A stretch of 61,769 bases of DNA from assembly GCA_025210335.1 (NCBI GenBank), contig JAOARY010000031.1, forward strand, positions 1 to 61,769, written 5' to 3'. Below the pieces are notes generated by a model. The model did not search any database, was not told where the DNA came from, and saw only the letters and a list, made by a program, of their open reading frames with translations. The DNA is from Peptostreptococcaceae bacterium (GTDB lineage Bacteria > Bacillota > Clostridia > Peptostreptococcales > Peptostreptococcaceae). A program made the position numbers and the translations under genes. Of this stretch, positions 1-9,343 are shown one piece after another (positions within the stretch are counted from its first letter, which is position 1; each line of letters opens with the position of its first letter).

Positions 1-835
1 CACCAACTGCATATATATCTTTATCAATTGTTTGATAGTTTTGGTCAACCTTAATAGCACCCGTTTGACCTATTAAAAGTCCTGCTTCTTTTGCTAATTT
101 AGTTTCAGGAAGAACACCAATAGCCATAACTACTGTTGATGCATCTATTTTCTTTCCAGATTCTAATACAACTTTATTTTCTTCAAATTCTAACACCTTA
201 TCATTAACTACAAGATTAATTCCTTTATCATGTAATTCTTTATGAAGTATTTGAACCATATCATAATCAAATGGTCTCATTATTTGATTCATAGCCTCTA
301 TTAAAGTAACATTATATCCAGCTTCCTTAAGATTTTCACAAGCTTCAACACCTATGAATCCACCACCAATAACAGCGATATCTTTAGTCTTTGCTATTTT
401 AACAAACTCGTCTAATTTTTTTATATCTATAACATTTCTTATTGAGAATGTATTTACTTTTTCGATTCCTTTAATCTTTGGAAGAATAGGACTTGCCCCT
501 GGAGAAAGAATTAATTTATCATAGCTTTCTTTGTATTCTTCATTTGTTAATGTATTTTTTATTAATATCTGCTTGTTATCTCTATCTATAGACATAACCT
601 CATTATTAACTCTCGCTTCAATATTATATTGATTTTTAAATTTTTCTGGTGTCATAAGCACTAAATCATCTGAATTTTCAACAGTTTTGCTAAGATGATA
701 TGGTAAACAACAATTAGAAAAAGATACATGAGGCCCTCTTTCAAACATTATAATTTCATCATTTTCATTTAATCTTCTTAATCTAGCTGCACTCGAAGCT
801 CCACCAGCTACTCCACCTACTATTAATACTTTCAT
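1..835 (-). CDS. CoA-disulfide reductase / NADH oxidase-like flavoprotein (C-terminus off the left edge)
   Basis: Only the first 278 codons are present; the frame is open at the window edge. The N-terminus has the FAD-binding GGVAGGASSA motif, a redox motif SNCCLPY (Cys42, Cys43) typical of CoA-disulfide reductase, persulfide reductase and NADH oxidase, a second dinucleotide fold around residue 148 (VIGGGFIGVEA), and the start of the second FAD motif (DKDIYAVG). The family reduces CoA disulfide, persulfide or polysulfide with NAD(P)H in the cytosol. A good ribosome site (AGGAGGG) sits 5 nt before the ATG. The adjacent TusA/YeeE genes suggest a sulfur or selenium role; a fused C-terminal rhodanese domain is possible but outside the window. 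Confidence 0.85.
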   Translation of the reverse strand, partial: MKVLIVGGVAGGASSAARLRRLNENDEIIMFERGPHVSFSNCCLPYHLSKTVENSDDLVLMTPEKFKNQYNIEARVNNEVMSIDRDNKQILIKNTLTNEEYKESYDKLILSPGASPILPKIKGIEKVNTFSIRNVIDIKKLDEFVKIAKTKDIAVIGGGFIGVEACENLKEAGYNVTLIEAMNQIMRPFDYDMVQILHKELHDKGINLVVNDKVLEFEENKVVLESGKKIDASTVVMAIGVLPETKLAKEAGLLIGQTGAIKVDQNYQTIDKDIYAVG

Positions 836-1074
836 TTTAGCCCTCCTATAATACTCTTTTTTATAAATAACTTAATTTTATACACTATTATTTTTTGTAC
901 TTTATATTTATCTCTTATAATCATAGATTTTAATTTTTAATATTATTATGTATAATAAAAATATTAAAGATTGAAAAAATTAATGATCTTATTTAAAATC
1001 TAATATGTATTTTATAAAAAATATTTGTAGTAAAACTTGTTAATTTTCTCTCAATTTCAATTATAAATTAAACT

Positions 1075-1113
1075 CTTATACTTGCATAATAAGCAACACT
1101 TATACTATATAAG
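1075..1113 (+). promoter_or_regulatory. Two dyads upstream of the LysR gene, candidate LysR boxes
   Basis: The first dyad is CTTAT-N9-ATAAG (1075-1093), a T-N11-A type LysR box. The second is CTTATA-CTA-TATAAG (1099-1113). They share half-site sequence, lie 35-73 nt before the LysR start and fall in the 312-nt gap between this gene and the divergent flavoprotein gene. Autoregulation, and possibly control of the divergent gene, is inferred. The rest of the gap shows nothing else I can name. Confidence 0.5.
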
Positions 1114-1147
1114 AGTTATTTATATCAAAATCTTAGGATGTGAATTT

Positions 1148-2041
1148 ATGAATTTAGAATACTTAAAATCATTTTACGAAACTGTAAATCAAAATAGTAT
1201 ATCTAAAGCAGCTAAAGAACTTCATCTAACTCAACCCGCACTTAGTTTACAACTAAAAAATCTTGAAAAAGAATTAAATGCAAAACTTCTAATAAGAAGT
1301 AATAAGGGTGTTAGTTTGACTGATGAAGGACAGGTTGTTTATGATTATGCTAATACATTATTATCTATACAAGGTAATATCAAAAGGGATTTGATAAACT
1401 TAAAACAAGAAATCCCAACACTTATAATAGGTTCTTGTAAAAGTGTCGGTGAATACGCATTACCTTGTAGTATCTATACTTTTAAAAAACTTCATAAAGA
1501 AGTTGATATAAATATGCAAGTTAGTAATTCTATATCAGTTTTAAATCAACTAAAAAATCATGAAATAAATATAGGTATAATTCAAATAGATGCAGTAGAT
1601 TATGATGATATAAAGACTCAAACAATAGTATCAGATGAACTTGTTCTTATAGGTTCTTATAAAAAAGATAGTACAAAAATAGATTTAGAAGAATTAAAGC
1701 AAATTCCTATAATTCTAAGAGAAGATGATTCAGGCAGTAAAATTATATTGCAAAAAGCTTTGAAAGAAAAAAATATAGATATAAATGAATTAAATATCAT
1801 ATATTCGCTAAATTCTATTGAAGCCATAAAATCCTCAATAATATCAAAAAAGGGCTTTGCATTCTTGCCTAAATTATCTATAATGCAAGAACTTAAAGAA
1901 AATTGGGTGAGTATTATAGGTATAAATGATTTAGATATTTCTTTTGAATACTTCATAGCTTCAAGAAAAAATTATAAGTTTTCTTCTTATGAAGAAGATT
2001 TTATAGATTTTATTATATCTAGTAAAAGAGGTTTTTGTTAA
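1148..2041 (+). CDS. LysR-family transcriptional regulator
   Basis: A 297-residue LysR regulator. Residues 1-60 form the winged helix-turn-helix (SISKAAKELHLTQPALSLQL), followed by the periplasmic-binding-like effector domain from about residue 90. I chose the ATG at 1148 rather than the longer TTG frame at 1082 because AGGATG lies 7 nt before it, the LysR N-terminus begins exactly there (MNLEYLKSFYETV), and the longer version would run through the candidate operators. It is divergent from the flavoprotein gene and convergent with the AGCS/YeeE/TusA operon, so control of sulfur uptake or cysteine metabolism is plausible (CysL/CysB-like), but the effector is unknown. Confidence 0.9.
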   Translation: MNLEYLKSFYETVNQNSISKAAKELHLTQPALSLQLKNLEKELNAKLLIRSNKGVSLTDEGQVVYDYANTLLSIQGNIKRDLINLKQEIPTLIIGSCKSVGEYALPCSIYTFKKLHKEVDINMQVSNSISVLNQLKNHEINIGIIQIDAVDYDDIKTQTIVSDELVLIGSYKKDSTKIDLEELKQIPIILREDDSGSKIILQKALKEKNIDINELNIIYSLNSIEAIKSSIISKKGFAFLPKLSIMQELKENWVSIIGINDLDISFEYFIASRKNYKFSSYEEDFIDFIISSKRGFC

Positions 2042-2047
2042 AAACAA

Positions 2048-2082
2048 AATGAAGTATGAAAATTAAGTTTTCATACTTCATT
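2048..2082 (-). terminator. Terminator between convergent LysR and YeeE genes
   Basis: A perfect 15-bp stem (2048-2062 with 2068-2082) and 5-nt loop. On the minus strand it is followed by a T-rich tract, so it best serves the YeeE/TusA operon. On the plus strand the flank is A-rich. Confidence 0.8.
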
Positions 2083-2103
2083 AAAATAATAAAAAAATAC
2101 TTA

Positions 2104-2637
2104 TTAAATCAAATATTTAATAAGTATTTTAAAACCTATATAAACCCCTAAGAATGTGAATATTCCAAATACCCATGCATGTAAAGAAAATGATGGTATT
2201 CCACTAAAGAATGCTCCTATATTACAACCAACAGCAAGCCTAGTTCCATACCCCATCAAAATTCCACCTACTAATGCCATTAGAAGTTGTTTTTTATTTT
2301 TTATTCTTTTTAATTTAAATTCACATGCAAGCAAAGTTGCTATCAATGATCCTAATAATACTCCAATATTAAGTATTGTATATCTATTAAAAATTAGTGA
2401 TTTTGACTCTATAATAGGCTCATAATATGATTTGAAATGAGAAAAATATTCCCAATTTAAAGCATCTATATTAAATAAACTTAAGAATTTAACACCCCAA
2501 AGCAAAAATCCACTTGTTATTTGCCAACTCATACCACTAAAAGCTAGAAGTATTATATTTAATATCCCTAAAATCAACCCTCCTACAATATATGGCATAG
2601 GTTTTTTAAAAAACTTTAAAATGATAATCGCCCCCAC
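2104..2637 (-). CDS. YeeE/YedE-family transporter, C-terminal-half-like membrane protein
   Basis: A 177-residue hydrophobic protein with about four membrane segments and the family signature GYGTRLAVGCNIGAFFSGI, including the conserved cysteine. YeeE/YedE (TsuA-type) proteins import thiosulfate or other sulfur/selenium species and are normally about twice this length. This protein and the one at 2878-3549 look like the two halves as separate genes. The GTG start overlaps the TusA stop codon by one base (TAGTG), so translation is probably coupled. Last gene of a four-gene operon. The substrate is inferred from the family. Confidence 0.8.
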   Translation of the reverse strand: MGAIIILKFFKKPMPYIVGGLILGILNIILLAFSGMSWQITSGFLLWGVKFLSLFNIDALNWEYFSHFKSYYEPIIESKSLIFNRYTILNIGVLLGSLIATLLACEFKLKRIKNKKQLLMALVGGILMGYGTRLAVGCNIGAFFSGIPSFSLHAWVFGIFTFLGVYIGFKILIKYLI

Positions 2638-2864
2638 TACCTTGTTTTTTTGATATAAATTTCTATATCCAAATTATCAAGTTCCACAATTTCATATTCA
2701 TAATTATTTTTATCCGCCCACTCACCTATATTCTCGCAAACACAACTATTATTTGCTTTTATTATTACAATATCGCCGACTTTCATATTTTTCATTTCTT
2801 TCATCGTCTTCAATAGAGGAATCGGACACACCTCATACAAACAATCAATCTCTTTTATCGCCAT
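2637..2864 (-). CDS. TusA/SirA-like sulfur carrier protein
   Basis: A 75-residue cytosolic protein with the TusA hallmark CPIPLLKT near the N-terminus, whose cysteine carries persulfide sulfur in characterised members. The length is typical. A ribosome site (GGAG) precedes the ATG. It lies between two half-size YeeE/YedE genes, the same partnership as E. coli yeeE-yeeD (tsuA-tsuB) and yedE-yedF, so it probably receives sulfur, or selenium, from the transporter. A second cysteine pair (NSCVCE) is present mid-protein. Confidence 0.9.
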   Translation of the reverse strand: MAIKEIDCLYEVCPIPLLKTMKEMKNMKVGDIVIIKANNSCVCENIGEWADKNNYEYEIVELDNLDIEIYIKKTR

Positions 2865-2877
2865 CTTTACTCTCCAT

Positions 2878-3549
2878 TTAATTTTTATCTTGATATAATT
2901 TCAAAAATACATAAATAATTATTAGTACTATTAATTGAATTATTAATACCAAATTAGGATTTAAATATTCCATAAAATAAATTACTTTAGCATTTTTAAT
3001 AAAATTAATATACCAAAAAGAATAATTTTTTGCACCAATTAAAGTCCCTATAATAAATCCTATTATAGCAACTAAAAACACCAAATTTCCTTCGCCAAAT
3101 TTGTATAATACACCTGAAGCACAACCTCCAGAAAGCACAGTTCCTATTCCAAATAAAAACGCCCCAATCATAGTATGTATACCAACTGCATTAATTTCTC
3201 CAGGAATAATACCATAATCAATATTTGATATGTTTAGATATTTTATTTGAATAAAATAAAATCCAATTGTACTTATTATGAGTGCTAAAATCAAACCTCT
3301 TAAAATCTTTGTATTTTTAAATAATATTGGATCTTTGAATGCTGATGCAAAACAAAATCTTGATTTTCTTAATGTAAACCCAATTAAACATCCTATAAAT
3401 AATGAAATCCCATAAAATTCATTTTTAAAATATAAAAAAATACTCAAAATAAAAATAAAGAAAAATAAAATTAAACCAATAAAAAATTGTTTTTTATCTA
3501 TTTTTTTAGCTTGTTTTCCCCTTTGTTTTATGAGTTCTTGCATATCCAT
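2878..3549 (-). CDS. YeeE/YedE-family transporter, N-terminal-half-like membrane protein
   Basis: A 223-residue protein with about six membrane segments. It carries two of the family's cysteine motifs, LRKSRFCFASAF and GTVLSGGCASGVLYKFGEGN. In characterised YeeE proteins such cysteines line the path by which thiosulfate passes. It starts 44 nt inside the 3' end of the upstream AGCS gene in another frame, indicating tight coupling, and is followed after 13 nt by the TusA gene. I read it as the N-terminal half of a split transporter; separate paralogues acting as a heterodimer is the alternative. Confidence 0.82.
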   Translation of the reverse strand: MDMQELIKQRGKQAKKIDKKQFFIGLILFFFIFILSIFLYFKNEFYGISLFIGCLIGFTLRKSRFCFASAFKDPILFKNTKILRGLILALIISTIGFYFIQIKYLNISNIDYGIIPGEINAVGIHTMIGAFLFGIGTVLSGGCASGVLYKFGEGNLVFLVAIIGFIIGTLIGAKNYSFWYINFIKNAKVIYFMEYLNPNLVLIIQLIVLIIIYVFLKLYQDKN

Positions 3550-4852
3550 TTTGATTTTCCCCTTTGATTATAAACTTATATGCATACTTGCAAACAAATA
3601 CATAGATAGAAACTATATTTATACCACTAACTACAAACATAAGCAAATCAGCAATATCAAATACTATAGTAAAATTACTTATACTAAAAAATCCAGCCAA
3701 AGTAAGTAATATCATATAAAGTATTATACTTAGTTCCTCTTTAATATCAAAACTATTCTTTAAAAAATGATAAGAACCCAAAATCGTTGTAAATCCTGAA
3801 CTTACAAAAAATAATACCATTACTATAACTCCACCAAGACCTAATATATTATATATCGAATTTATATATACATTAATTCTTTGCATAGAATTTGAACTTA
3901 TATTTAAATTATACATATTATTTGCATAAGAGAAAATATAAGAAGTTATAAATACCGCAATAAATAAAGTGCATATACTTGCAAACACTTGAATTAAAGC
4001 TTCTTTTTTAGGGTTGTTTTTAGATTCTAATGAAGACAGTGAACTTGTACCAAGTGCAGTTTCACTAGTTTGAATAATTCTTTGAAATCCTACCAAAAAT
4101 CCAATTGGTAATCCAATGAAAAATGATTTTGGATTAAGAAAATCTTTAATTACTAAATTAAAATACGTAGGTATAAAATTAGAAGTTTTGCTTAGAAATA
4201 TCATAAACATAATTACATATAAAAATATAACTATTGATATTGTAGATGCTAAAATATTTGCAAACAATTCGTGATTTTTTGTTATTATTACAGAAAAAAT
4301 TAAGATTAGTATTGGAACTACTAAGAAGAAAAATAAATTTAAATTGCTCATTTGCAAAGAAAAGTTATCAAACACAAAAATTTTACTGACAGTTAAAATA
4401 CCGCTAAATTGAAAACCCACAAAACCAAAACAATATAATAAAACTAAAGATAAAGTATATATAAACCCAAGGTTTTTGTTCAAACTAAATGCTATAAATT
4501 CTCTTGGTGACTTATTAGTCAATTTGGTAAAAAACACTTCAAAATAAGTTATTGGAAGTAATATCAAGCTACCAAGAAAAACCCAAAGTAATATTCCTTC
4601 ACCCATATGATCTTTATTTGAAATTTTATACATAGCTGCCAAAACACCGATTATAGCTCCTGTTCCAACCTTTGATGATAAAGATATAAAAAATGAATTT
4701 TTGTAATCCTTAAATCCATGATTATCCTCAAATTTCAAATTCTTTATAAGTTTAAAAGATTTAAAACTTAGTATAACACCCAAAATTAAAACTATTGGCA
4801 AAAATAAATTCCATAAATATTTACTTAAAAATCCTACTAAATGATTTAAAAT
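3506..4852 (-). CDS. AGCS-family (sodium:alanine/glycine symporter-like) carrier with an ATT start
   Basis: About 448 residues with roughly 11 membrane segments. AGCS landmarks are recognisable but divergent: SSKVGTGAIIGVLAAMY near residue 60, a TSETALGTSSLSSLES block where the family has its EAGLGS motif, and TTILGSYHFL further on. The nearest ATG/GTG/TTG in frame is TTG at 4801, which has no ribosome site and truncates the first membrane segment. Upstream in frame, AAGGAG stands 8 nt before ATT (4850-4852), directly after an in-frame stop, and gives the expected AGCS N-terminus (LNHLVGFLSKYLWN). First gene of the YeeE/TusA operon. The substrate is unknown; a sulfur amino acid is a guess from context. 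Confidence 0.75.
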   Translation of the reverse strand: MLNHLVGFLSKYLWNLFLPIVLILGVILSFKSFKLIKNLKFEDNHGFKDYKNSFFISLSSKVGTGAIIGVLAAMYKISNKDHMGEGILLWVFLGSLILLPITYFEVFFTKLTNKSPREFIAFSLNKNLGFIYTLSLVLLYCFGFVGFQFSGILTVSKIFVFDNFSLQMSNLNLFFFLVVPILILIFSVIITKNHELFANILASTISIVIFLYVIMFMIFLSKTSNFIPTYFNLVIKDFLNPKSFFIGLPIGFLVGFQRIIQTSETALGTSSLSSLESKNNPKKEALIQVFASICTLFIAVFITSYIFSYANNMYNLNISSNSMQRINVYINSIYNILGLGGVIVMVLFFVSSGFTTILGSYHFLKNSFDIKEELSIILYMILLTLAGFFSISNFTIVFDIADLLMFVVSGINIVSIYVFVCKYAYKFIIKGENQNGYARTHKTKGKTS

Positions 4853-4944
4853 AGTATCAACTCCTTAAATTTTTACTACGCATTTATTTTCCTAATACAT
4901 AGTTAAGTTTTAATTATACCAAAAAAAATGATTTTTTCAAAAAT

Positions 4945-4988
4945 AAAAACTGTATTAAAAAGAATTTTCTAATTTTAATACAGTTTTT
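4945..4988 (-). terminator. Terminator after chemoreceptor gene
   Basis: A 16-bp stem (4945-4960 with 4973-4988) with T-rich tracts on both strands. It is just downstream of the minus-strand chemoreceptor stop and may work in both directions. Confidence 0.8.
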
Positions 4989-4992
4989 TTAT

Positions 4993-6687
4993 TTAATATT
5001 TAAATCTTTCTATACTATCATTCATAGATTTTGCTAAACTCGATAATAATTTACTATCTTCTGCTATTTGAAGCATTGTAGCAGCTTCTTCTTCTACTGA
5101 CGCTGAAGCTTGCTCTGTCGAAGCTGCATTATCTTCAGATTTTTGTGATAAAGTATTTATAATATCCATAATAAATATTCTCTTTTCTTCAACTTCTTCA
5201 GCTGATTTATTTAATATATCTATAAATTGTTTCGTATTTTCAATTGCCTGTGAAATTCCTTCAAATTTTTCTTTAGTTGAATCAACGCTATCACTTTGTT
5301 CATCAACAATAGCATTCATCTGAATTATCGTTTCAACAGCATCTTCCATCTTCTTCGTAAGTTCATCAATAATATCAGATATTTCTTCTGTAAAATTATG
5401 CGATTGTTCTGAAAGAGCTCTTATCTCTCCTGCAACAACTGCAAAACCTCTACCCGCTTCACCAGCTCTAGCTGCTTCTATAGCTGCATTTAATGCAAGT
5501 AAATTTGTTTGTTGTGAAATATTTCTAATCATTTGACTTGCTTGATGTATTTTTTCAGCACTTTCATTTGCATTTTCAATAACTGTTCTTATGCCCTTTG
5601 AAGAGTTTTTATTTAGATTTGTTTTTTCAACCAAATCTTTTATATTATGAAGACCTTCATTCTTAAGATTATCAACATCCTCTATAGCTCTATTTAAATT
5701 GTCTAATTTTTCTTGTTCATCTTTTATAATATCATCCAACTTCACTATACTTTTTACTGCATTTTCTGTATCTTTAGCTTCTTCATTTACATTCATAGAT
5801 ATATCGGATATAGTCTTTGCAATCTCATCAATTGCTATTGAAGATTGTTCACTATTTGTATTCAATTTTTCTGATGAATCTTTAAGCTTTATCGATTGAT
5901 CTTTTACTCCACTTACAATATCTCTTAGATTATCTATTATTGTCTGTAAAGCTCTTGATAAAATACCCATTTCATCTTCTCTATTTAACATATTGCTTGA
6001 AATATCCTTAGTCAAATCTAAACTAGCAATATCACTTGATCTATCAACTGCAATTTTTATAGGTGTATATATACCATTTACAATAAATATCGCAACAATT
6101 ACTCCAAATATCACAAAAAATAAACTTATTATAGCAATTATAATATCTACACCAAACACTCTTTGATTTATAAATTCTTTATCTACTCCCACAAACCAAA
6201 TACCTATTACTTTATTCGATGCATCTTTTATAGGAATATATTTTGTATAATAAATAGACCCTAATATATCTGCTTTACCTACAAATTCTTTACCTTGATT
6301 TAATACAGTTTCTTTAACTTCATCAGATACTTTTGTCCCTATTGCTCTACTACCATTTTCCTTAATTACATTTGTCGAAATTCTAGTGTCTCCAAGAAAT
6401 ATAGTAGCTAAAGATTTTGTTTTATTTTTTACCATATCTACAAATAAAGTGTCTTCATTTATGAGTTTATCACCCTTGTACATATTTCCATCTTTAGTTC
6501 TCCAATCTCCTTTGTATGTTAGATCCAATAGTTCATAACCTAAACTAGAATCTGATTCCAATTTATTTTTAGTAACTAAATTCTTTACATTATAATCAAC
6601 AACTAACAAAATTAATATTCCAAATGATATAAGAATTAAAAGAAAAGACAATACCAATTTTTCTTTTATTTTAAGCTTTATATTCAT
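4993..6687 (-). CDS. Methyl-accepting chemotaxis protein, single-Cache sensor
   Basis: A 564-residue receptor: membrane segment 1 (about 13-31), an extracellular single Cache-type sensor (about 40-175, with [13 protein letters not shown] and a [11 protein letters not shown] block), membrane segment 2 (about 185-208), HAMP, then the cytoplasmic coiled-coil signalling domain. The hairpin tip reads [20 protein letters not shown], the CheW/CheA contact site. The length is normal. The gene is monocistronic, with its own terminator and 200 nt of upstream sequence. The ligand cannot be read from the sequence. Confidence 0.95.
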   Translation of the reverse strand: MNIKLKIKEKLVLSFLLILISFGILILLVVDYNVKNLVTKNKLESDSSLGYELLDLTYKGDWRTKDGNMYKGDKLINEDTLFVDMVKNKTKSLATIFLGDTRISTNVIKENGSRAIGTKVSDEVKETVLNQGKEFVGKADILGSIYYTKYIPIKDASNKVIGIWFVGVDKEFINQRVFGVDIIIAIISLFFVIFGVIVAIFIVNGIYTPIKIAVDRSSDIASLDLTKDISSNMLNREDEMGILSRALQTIIDNLRDIVSGVKDQSIKLKDSSEKLNTNSEQSSIAIDEIAKTISDISMNVNEEAKDTENAVKSIVKLDDIIKDEQEKLDNLNRAIEDVDNLKNEGLHNIKDLVEKTNLNKNSSKGIRTVIENANESAEKIHQASQMIRNISQQTNLLALNAAIEAARAGEAGRGFAVVAGEIRALSEQSHNFTEEISDIIDELTKKMEDAVETIIQMNAIVDEQSDSVDSTKEKFEGISQAIENTKQFIDILNKSAEEVEEKRIFIMDIINTLSQKSEDNAASTEQASASVEEEAATMLQIAEDSKLLSSLAKSMNDSIERFKY

Positions 6688-6795
6688 AAATTCATCTCCT
6701 TAAAATATATCTAATACTATATTTTTTCCCATATTATTTCTTTCAAAACTTTATTTTAAATTAATAATTAAGTTTACTTTTATTTTTTATAAAAA

Positions 6796-6833
6796 AAAGC
6801 TATCCTCGATTTATAATAATCAAAGATAGCTTT
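6796..6833 (-). terminator. Terminator downstream of the alcohol dehydrogenase gene
   Basis: A 9-bp stem (AAAGCTATC, 6796-6804, with 6825-6833), followed on the minus strand by a run of five or more T. A second 10-bp stem-loop at 6879-6902 lies directly after the stop but lacks a good T-run. Confidence 0.7.
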
Positions 6834-6903
6834 AAAGTTTTACAATATAAATTTTTAATCCATCACATACATTTATTTAAACTCTAAATATTTTTAGAGT
6901 TTT

Positions 6904-8064
6904 TTATAAAGCATTTTCAAGTATTTTTCTACTTGTTTCCAAATCTATATCTCTATTTTCACCAAGTGAAGTAAAGTTATGATTTTTTAATTGTTCTATA
7001 ACTAAATCTATTTGCTCTTTTTTAATTCCATAATCAGAAAGTCTAGTTTTAATACCTAGGCTTTCAAAAAATTCTCTAGTTTTTGAAATAGCTAAATCAA
7101 TTATTTCATTATCATCAGTTGATTCAATATCAAATACTCTTTTTCCATATTGAATTAGTTTATCTCTTTTAGCATCTTTTTTAACTTCAAATAATGAAGG
7201 CATTACAATAGCTAAAGTTTTACCATGATCTAAACCAAATAAGGCTGTTAATTCATGACCTATCATATGGCTAGTCCAATCTTGTGGTACGCCTGAACCT
7301 ATAAGCCCATTAAGACCCATAGTTGCACATAGCATAAGATTCGCTCTCAAATCATAATTTGTAGGATTTTTTATAGTATCTTGACCAATTTCAATAAGTG
7401 TTCTTAGTATACCTTCTGATGTTCTATCTTGAAATCTTGCATCAACTGGATAAGTTAAATATTGCTCATTTACATGAACAAAAGTATCTACTATACCATT
7501 TGCAACTTGAGTTTCAGGAAGCGTATAAGTTAATGTAGGATCTAGTATTGAAAACATCGGAAAACACATAGGATTATTTACCGCAAATTTCCCTTCATCA
7601 CATGTAACAACTGCACCACTATTCATTTCCGAACCTGTTGCTGGTAAAGTCAATACTGTAGCAATATTTATATTTTTATTTTCTTTAACTTTATGAGAAC
7701 CACCTTTTGTAAGTAACTCTTTAGGCTCACCATCATAGTTAGCTGCTAATTTTATGAATTTAGTTCCATCAATTACAGAACCACCTCCAACAGCTAATAA
7801 ACAATTTATATTTTCTTTGTTTACTATATCTAGTGCCTTCATCAAAGTATCATATTTTGGGTTTGGTTCTATTCCACCAAATTCAAAATGAATTCTATCA
7901 CCTAAAGCTTCTTTTACTTTATCTAAAGTCTTATATTTCTTAACTGAACCACCACCATAAGTTATTAAAACCTTGGCATCCTTTGGTATTAATTTATCTA
8001 TTTGTGATATTTTATCCTTCCCAAAAACAATTCTAGTTGGATTATAAATATTAAAACTAAACAT
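6904..8064 (-). CDS. Iron-containing (group III) alcohol dehydrogenase, YqhD/BdhA-like
   Basis: A 386-residue cytosolic enzyme strongly resembling E. coli YqhD throughout: TYGGGSVKK, AVGGGSVIDGTKF, the FGGIEPNP segment, and the metal ligands in VDTFVHVNEQY (Asp, His) and HMIGHELTALFGLDHG (two His). YqhD and clostridial butanol dehydrogenases reduce aldehydes with NAD(P)H. The ATG at 8064 lies 7 nt after AAGGGGG and is preferred to the TTG one codon earlier. Monocistronic. Aldehyde detoxification or a fermentation end-step are both possible. Confidence 0.93.
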   Translation of the reverse strand: MFSFNIYNPTRIVFGKDKISQIDKLIPKDAKVLITYGGGSVKKYKTLDKVKEALGDRIHFEFGGIEPNPKYDTLMKALDIVNKENINCLLAVGGGSVIDGTKFIKLAANYDGEPKELLTKGGSHKVKENKNINIATVLTLPATGSEMNSGAVVTCDEGKFAVNNPMCFPMFSILDPTLTYTLPETQVANGIVDTFVHVNEQYLTYPVDARFQDRTSEGILRTLIEIGQDTIKNPTNYDLRANLMLCATMGLNGLIGSGVPQDWTSHMIGHELTALFGLDHGKTLAIVMPSLFEVKKDAKRDKLIQYGKRVFDIESTDDNEIIDLAISKTREFFESLGIKTRLSDYGIKKEQIDLVIEQLKNHNFTSLGENRDIDLETSRKILENAL

Positions 8065-8216
8065 CAAAAAACCCCCTTAAAATTTAAAAATATTGATATA
8101 ATAAAAAAACTCATATAGTTTTTTATCATATGACTTTTTTATCTAAGACTATTATATAGTATAAAATTTATTTATAAAATATACATCACCACTATCAATT
8201 TATATATTTCACATAT

Positions 8217-9194
8217 TTATATTAAACAATATTTAAAATCTCCATTATCTTTTATAAATTTGGATTTTATTTCTATAAAATAGACCAAGTCATTGAAATA
8301 TTGATATAGTGTAGCTCTGTTTTCAAACTCTTGTCTACTCTTTGGAAGTGCTTTATTGTTATAATGCACTTTTAATTCTTTCACCTTTTCAAAAAGTTGA
8401 TCACAATCATTGCATTCATTTAAACTTCTTGCTAATTCTTTTGTAAAATCGCTTAGTAATTTTGCATTTTCTTGATCTATAAAATGAAATTCAAAATGTT
8501 TTTCCATATGAAATAATATATCAAATTGAGCTCTTCTCATCTGAAAATATTTTATAAAATAACTATTATCCTTTAATATAATGTTATTATTATATTCAAT
8601 AGATCTATTTAGTCCTTTTTTTATTTTTTCATCTAAAAAATCAAAGTTTTTCAAACTTTCCTCAATACTACATTGATTTAATAATTGTAAACTCATATTT
8701 TTTAATATACTCTTTATATAATCCTCTACTTCCAATTGGATTTTTCTTATTTCGCTCTTTCTATTAGGTGCATGAATTGTCATCAAACATGCTATTAACA
8801 TACCTACTAATAATAACCCTATTTCATTTGAAACAATATTAAAATTAAGCATTTTTAAATTATATATTCTACTTACCAAAACAGTTGATACAACTAAGCC
8901 TTCACTTATATTTAACGCCGTAACAATTGGTATAAAAATAAATAAAAACAACCCTAATATTATCAGTTCATGTCCAAATAAACTAAATAATATAGCTGAT
9001 AATATTGTAGCTATAATAGCAGTTAACAATCTTTTTAAACTAACTATATAAGTTTGCATTCTGGTATCTAATGAACCAGTCATACAAACTATTCCTGCTG
9101 TAGAGCTAAAATTCAATCCTATTAAATCAGCTATAAGTATTGATAATATGACACCTATTGCAATTTTTCCTGCTTTATAAATTAAATTCTTCAT
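8217..9194 (-). CDS. Aromatic acid exporter-like membrane protein (ArAE_1/DUF939 type)
   Basis: A 325-residue protein. The N-terminal half is a hydrophobic four- to five-helix block (KAGKIAIGVILSILIADLIG), and the C-terminal half from about residue 145 is a soluble, charged helical domain (MTIHAPNRKSEIRKIQ onward). This is the DUF939/FUSC-like layout of aromatic-acid exporters. The ATG at 9194 is preferred over the GTG at 9203 because the GAAG ribosome site is only 1 nt from the GTG but 10 nt from the ATG. It stands alone between an alcohol dehydrogenase and a chemoreceptor. The substrate is not readable. Confidence 0.75.
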   Translation of the reverse strand: MKNLIYKAGKIAIGVILSILIADLIGLNFSSTAGIVCMTGSLDTRMQTYIVSLKRLLTAIIATILSAILFSLFGHELIILGLFLFIFIPIVTALNISEGLVVSTVLVSRIYNLKMLNFNIVSNEIGLLLVGMLIACLMTIHAPNRKSEIRKIQLEVEDYIKSILKNMSLQLLNQCSIEESLKNFDFLDEKIKKGLNRSIEYNNNIILKDNSYFIKYFQMRRAQFDILFHMEKHFEFHFIDQENAKLLSDFTKELARSLNECNDCDQLFEKVKELKVHYNNKALPKSRQEFENRATLYQYFNDLVYFIEIKSKFIKDNGDFKYCLI

Positions 9195-9264
9195 TAAAAT
9201 CACACTTCTTTATATAAGTTTTTAATTATCTTACATCATATTTATTTTAATTGCAATATTTCTA

Positions 9265-9302
9265 TACGCCTCTACTAAGCTTAATAGTTTATTAGAGGCG
9301 TA
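9265..9302. repeat. GC-rich inverted repeat
   Basis: A 10-bp perfect inverted repeat TACGCCTCTA (9265-9274 with 9293-9302), 41 nt downstream of a chemoreceptor stop (minus strand) and 70 nt upstream of the DUF939 start. There is no T-run on either side, so it is not a typical terminator. It could be a Rho-type or imperfect terminator, or an operator. Confidence 0.5.
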
Positions 9303-9343
9303 CTTAAGATACAAAAATCAATAATTGTTATAAATTATATATG

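Noticed and set aside
1082..1147. N-terminal extension of the LysR gene from TTG
   Set aside because: No ribosome site, extra residues precede the conserved LysR start, and the region carries the operator-like dyads.
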